Notes under the pieces: model-generated
Told to the model about the DNA's origin: nothing
Seen by the model: the letters and a program-made list of their open reading frames with translations, nothing else
Database searches by the model: none
Made by a program: the position numbers and the translations under genes
From: Podocnemis expansa
Taxonomy: Eukaryota > Chordata > Testudines > Podocnemididae
NCBI GenBank assembly: GCA_007922195.1
Contig: ML682067.1
Coordinates: 4,257,372 to 4,321,371, forward strand
Direction of reading: 5' to 3'
DNA: 64,000 bases
Shown: positions 60,197 through 64,000 of the stretch, piece by piece
Numbering within the stretch: position 1 is the stretch's first letter
How the letters are laid out: each line of letters starts with the position of its first letter

Positions 60197-61204
60197 TCAC
60201 CATTCACATATTCTTTTGAAAGACAACATGCCAGAGTGCTGTTTATTGACACCCCTACCTGGAGCTCTCCGGGGAAGAGCGTGGGTGGGGGTGGTCTTCT
60301 GCCCATAGGCCTTATGTGGCCAGGGGGCATGGGAGGGGCCCCGATGGGAGGAGGCTGAGGTATTTACCTCTCCCCTGGGGTCACGTGTGGTACCCACTAT
60401 CACCAGGGTCTTGGGTGGAAACAAGGCATCACCCCTGAAAGGCAGATCGAGTGCCACTTGTTCCAAAGCGGTGGGCATCTTGGGTTCCTTGAGCCAAGCT
60501 GCTCGACGGATGGTTACGGCTGAGGCCATGGTATGGGCTGCTGTATCTACCACGTCCCGGGCTGAAAGAAGGTGGTCTTGGGAGATTATTCTACCCTCCT
60601 TCAGGAATGCGTCATGTTTTTCCTTGGCCTCTGGTGGGAGCAAATGTCTGAACTTTGTGAATGACTCCCACACATCCAGCATGTATCTGCTGGTCAGGGC
60701 CTGGTTGTTTGTGACCCGTAAGTGGAAGGCCGAGGAGGAGCAGACCTTATGCCCCAGAAGTTCCAACTCTCTTGCCTCCCTTGATGCTGAGAGGGGGTCG
60801 CTGGGAGGTTCACCCGGGCTTAGCGCCATCTGAACCACACCCTGAGGTGGGATTGGGTGGTTGGTGAGAGAGGGGAACTCTGACCCCGGGACTCTATACT
60901 TGCGACTGGCCGTGTCTGACACCAGGGAGATGGAACCAGGGTTCTGCCATCGAGAGAAGGCGAGGTTCCAGACACTGGTGTAAAGGGGAACCATAACCGG
61001 CTCGCTGAGGAAAACACCAGTCCAAAAAGGGTATCCGAGGGGGGCTCGGAGGATTGTACCTCCATCCCCAGATGGGCTGCAGCACAGTGCAAGAGGTTGA
61101 AGTGCACCAATAGATTGCCTGTATTTGCGCCCGGTACTGGGGACAAAGTGGTACCCGGTGCCCACAGCAGCGCAGATGGTGAAGAGGTCTTGCTTGGGGA
61201 CCAT
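60197..61204 (-). pseudogene. DIRS ORF1 capsid-like segment, related to LAP2-alpha
   Basis: A 335-codon open frame without a certain start. Residues 1-140 carry blocks typical of these ORF1 proteins (YRVPGSEFPSLTNHP). Residues 145-265 have a helical region (ARELELLGHKVCSSSAFHLR, AKEKHDAFLKEG, TAAHTMASAVTIRRAAWL, then LDLPFRGDALFPPKT) like the C-terminal domain of lamina-associated polypeptide 2 alpha. That host domain is thought to derive from a DIRS-type gag. After residue 265 the frame runs into Pro/Arg-rich sequence. It is a long frame but not a host gene: it lacks introns, and its upstream part is frameshifted. Confidence 0.7.
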
Positions 61205-61584
61205 TCATGAGGGCAGAAGCAGAATGGCGATGGTGCCAAAACACAGCACCGAGATTGTTTGGAGCTCCTCGACGGACCTTCCCTGGGATTTGAGCAAGGG
61301 GAAGTATCCTGTGATCCCTGAGGTGGTACCGGAGGTGGCAAAGTTGTATGCTGCCACAGGGATGGCTCAATGGTATTGGGACCCAATGGAGTAATGGGCA
61401 GTAGGGCTTGGGTGCCCAGGGATGGTGGTGGGAGGGGGAGTGGTGCCACTCATGATGCACCCCGGCCTTTGATATGAAGGCTGGCTTGCTCCTCCTAACT
61501 GGTACTGGGGAGGGAGGTGTGGGCAACAGGAAGAGTGCCCGTGTGATTGCCACCACCTCCACGGTCATTGGGATTGGGAGTGGG

Positions 61585-61690
61585 ATGATCTAATGGGAGT
61601 GGTCCTGCTTTTTTTGGCAGGGGGTTGGACTAGATGACCTCGTGGGGTCCCTTCCAACCCTATGATTCTATGATTCTATGATTCTATGAC
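61585..61690 (+). repeat. SINE 3' half / CR1-type tail inserted in the DIRS element
   Basis: It begins about tggtcctgcttttt, followed by gggggttggactagatgacc, tcccttccaaccctatgatt and four gattctat units. The upstream phrase tggtcctgct is typical of turtle tRNA-derived SINEs before their CR1 tail. Confidence 0.7.
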
Positions 61691-61748
61691 CCCAAACGAA
61701 CCCATGGTGAGCTCCTCACAGGAGAGGGTGACTGGTGCCGAGACTGTC

Positions 61749-61980
61749 CCTGTACTGGCAGTGCAGGGCCATGATGGCCCTGTGGTGCCGGAGGTGATTT
61801 GGAGTGGCACTGAGGTGGGCCCTGTACCATTGGTACGGGGCTGTGGTGAGCCTGCGGAGCCAGAGGTGACTTACAGTGGTACCGAGGCAAGCCCTGTACC
61901 GTCGGTAAGGGGTTGTAGGGAGCTTGTGGTGCTGGAGGTGACCTCGAGCAGTGCCGTGGTGAGCCCGGTGCCAGTGAACT
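61749..61980. repeat. 72-bp tandem repeat in the DIRS ORF1 linker
   Basis: Units start at 61749, 61821, 61893 and 61965 (partial), each beginning cctgtac or ccggtgc, spaced exactly 72 bp. 72 is 24 codons, so changes in copy number would keep the reading frame. Confidence 0.85.
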
Positions 61981-61983
61981 GTG

Positions 61984-62514
61984 TCAGTGCCGAGGTACCA
62001 AAGTTGGTACTGAGCTCGTCCTCCTGTGGCCTCTGTCACCATGGTGCTGGGTGGGTTCCAGAGCCAGGCTGGCTCGCAGTGCCAGGTGAGATTCCAAAGC
62101 CTCAGGTGAGGAGTGCCGAGACTGTTCAGAGGCTAGGGCATGGCACCTTTGCTCCCTATTCTTGATTGTCCTGGGTTTAAAGGACAGGCATATGGAGCAG
62201 GCGGTAACCAAGTGGTCTTCGTCTAGGCATCGGAGGCACTTCCCATGGGGGTCATCCTGGGGGAAGGCCTTGCCACACTCGGTGCAGGGTTTAAACCCCA
62301 CTATGGCATGAGGTGGATCTTGCTGATCTGGGCCAAAAGTGGAGGTCCTCTTTGGTGGAACTAGGTCCATGAAAAGGTGCTCCCAGTTGGGCGTGAAGCT
62401 CATACACAAATGGACAGGCTGCTTGCTTTCGCAAGGAGCAGATTTCCAGATCTGACTTGCAAGGCGGAAGAAATGAAATGGGAGGGGTCGGGGGGCGGCC
62501 ATATATACAGCCAC
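61984..62514 (-). pseudogene. DIRS ORF1 N-terminal Cys-rich segment
   Basis: A 176-codon frame with CTECGKAFPQDDPHGKC, then LRCLDEDHLVTACSICLSF: four CxxC-type positions plus His, matching the Cys-rich module of DIRS gag-like ORF1 proteins, probably zinc- or nucleic-acid-binding. It is shifted in frame relative to the capsid segment at 60197-61204. Confidence 0.7.
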
Positions 62515-62655
62515 TGGGTGGTGTGGGGGGCGGTGGCTGCCTACCTTCTCCTGACAGGCTAGAACAAAAGTTTTTCTGACGAATCTGGCCTACCGGCATG
62601 GAGACACCTGTTACTGAATGCATCCGAGCAGTGCTTGTAGAAGAACACTTCCTTA

Positions 62656-63716
62656 TGTGAGTAGACCCATCTTACGTGAGAAGTCCTACTGAACCATTTG
62701 CATAAGTAACAGCTTTCAGGACTGGAGCCTTTACTAGCAGGAAAAGCCTTTCTCAAAAACCATGTGCCTTTTGTCCCAGATTCTCAATGGTATTTAGATA
62801 GCTAACTCCCAGAGAACATGAAGTTTTTGGAGTAATCTTGTAAAAGGAAATGAAAAAGTAAAAGTACATGAAGTTTAAGCATTTTAGTATGCTTTAGTTA
62901 GGTTTTGTTTTCTTCTGGTTATATCACTGTAAATCTTCATTTATATCACTTTGACAAGGAGGCTGAATTTAAAAGGTTCATTCCCAATTACTTCATTATC
63001 TTTCTGGTTCTGTAAAGCAGACTGACTTCTAAAAAACTTGAACCATAAAGTTTAATAATGACACTATTCTGAAATAGAAGTGCAAAGTTAAGATTATTGC
63101 TTAGTGAAAGACATCTTTTCAGTTTTCCATGTTTCCAGACATGGTAAAAATGAGTTACAAAATTAGAAATGGGACAAAACTGTCAATACAGAATGGTTCT
63201 TTCCATTATATTGTGTTTTGTCCTGTTTAGTTTTAAATGAGTGAACTAATGGGGCTTCCACCATGACAAACTATCATTTGGTCTAGTAGACTGTACCATT
63301 AGTTATTTTCCTAATATCTATCCTGATTTTAATAACTTAATTTTCATACTATTATTTCAATGTATGTCCTGTTGGATCAGCTGGCTCAATTCTGCTCCTT
63401 CACTGGTGTTTATACCTTTCATGTACTTTGTATATATCTTCAAAAGAAGAACTGTGCATTTGCATGTGTAACTTTCCATGATTCACATGTAAATACAATT
63501 GCATGTTCAGCTGATAAAATATTCATGAGCAAAACCTGTTTGTCAAATATATCAGCTATACTGACTCTATAGAGATATATACATTATATACAATTTTTTC
63601 CTTCATTGGTATTTATACTTTCTAATATAAAGCATCTGAGAGGTTTATTTAGTAATGAAGGTGCAAAAATGTATGTATATGTGTGCATATATCTATCTTT
63701 ATATAGCAGTATAGTT

Positions 63717-63718
<2 letters not shown>
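62656..63718. other. Intergenic, no gene seen
   Basis: AT-rich. The 63360-63572 frame has no domain. Confidence 0.4.

Positions 63719-63742
<24 letters not shown>
63715..63742. repeat. (TC)n microsatellite
   Basis: An uninterrupted run of about 13 TC dinucleotides. A minus-strand RERE-type frame crosses it and is not a gene. Confidence 0.95.
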
Positions 63743-63748
<6 letters not shown>

Positions 63749-64000
63749 GACAAATAGATTTCAGTCATAAAAATTTTATCTCCTGAATGTGCAAGACTGT
63801 ATACAACATGTACAAAAGTGAAATTCACCAGCTGAAAGCCCATATTGTTAATAAATGTCCAATCAAGTGCAGCCCTTCAGCATTGCCATTTTAAATTACT
63901 GTTACATCACATCAGGCAGGATTGTCTGAGAAACATGCATACAAAATCCTATAGATATCTGGCTAGATTAGCCAAGTCAGATTGGTGCTGCCTGATCAAT
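63743..64000. other. Intergenic end of window
   Basis: AT-rich, with nothing recognised. Confidence 0.4.

Larger units (their letters stand above)
60190..62655 (-). mobile_element. Decayed DIRS/Ngaro-type retroelement, 5' terminal region and ORF1
   Basis: Read on the minus strand from about 62655, it has a terminal region (gttcttctacaagcactgct, then a Pro-rich GC segment and a tatatat at about 62500), a Cys/His-rich ORF1 N-terminal segment, a tandem-repeat linker and a capsid-like segment. The layout resembles the gag-like ORF1 of tyrosine-recombinase (DIRS) elements common in turtles. No reverse transcriptase or recombinase follows within the window, so it is 3'-truncated. A SINE/CR1 tail is inserted at about 61585-61690. 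Confidence 0.7.

Noticed and set aside
60820..61568. Minus-strand 209- and 224-codon frames
   Set aside because: They overlap the DIRS ORF1 in other frames. Part may be frameshifted ORF1 sequence, but neither is an independent gene.
1..64000. CRISPR array, operon or other prokaryotic system
   Set aside because: Tandem repeats here lack regular unique spacers, and the coding architecture is that of a vertebrate with introns.

Overview
The window is nuclear DNA of an amniote vertebrate, most likely a turtle (a crocodilian is the main alternative). The evidence is one split single-copy vertebrate gene in a background of CR1/L3 LINEs, a SINE with a CR1-type 3' tail, many non-autonomous hAT-like elements with 8-bp target duplications, a Ty3/gypsy LTR element and a DIRS/Ngaro-type retroelement. 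There is no sign of prokaryotic or organellar DNA. The species call is an inference from repeat content.

The only host gene I can support is RXYLT1 (formerly TMEM5), ribitol-5-phosphate xylosyltransferase 1, on the minus strand from the ATG at 31204 to the stop at 17130. All six coding exons are present with canonical GT/AG sites and compatible phases. They total 1314 nt (437 aa plus stop), against 443 aa in human. Exon 1 lies in a short CpG island. A possible AATAAA lies at about 16.78 kb. Introns 1 and 3 hold a SINE, several DNA elements and a LINE fragment.

Layout: 0-0.9 kb is a purine-rich minisatellite. 0.9-17 kb is intergenic sequence downstream of RXYLT1, with two LINE copies (2.9-4.2 and 6.8-8.35 kb), several hAT-like elements and a 400-N assembly gap inside a palindromic element. 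17.1-31.2 kb is RXYLT1. 31.2-43.6 kb is upstream intergenic DNA dominated by hAT-like elements. 43.6-50.3 kb is an old LINE split by a decayed LTR retrotransposon of about 6.3 kb. 50.3-52.3 kb is a long CR1 fragment. 52.3-60 kb holds more DNA elements, a probable solo LTR and a CR1 3' region. 60.2-62.7 kb is a decayed DIRS-type element. 62.7-64 kb is AT-rich with a (TC)n microsatellite.

The most notable observations are: RXYLT1 exon 1 and its CpG island lie between two inverted repeats of about 150 bp; a CpG-rich pogo/Tigger-like element ends 16 bp into the intron after exon 3; the LTR element has integrase upstream of reverse transcriptase and a SCAN-like capsid region, the arrangement of Gmr1-type elements; and a SINE head matches tRNA-Val, with A and B boxes intact. 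Nearly every other open reading frame is a chance frame or a frame inside a repeat. I did not find a clearly new biological system.
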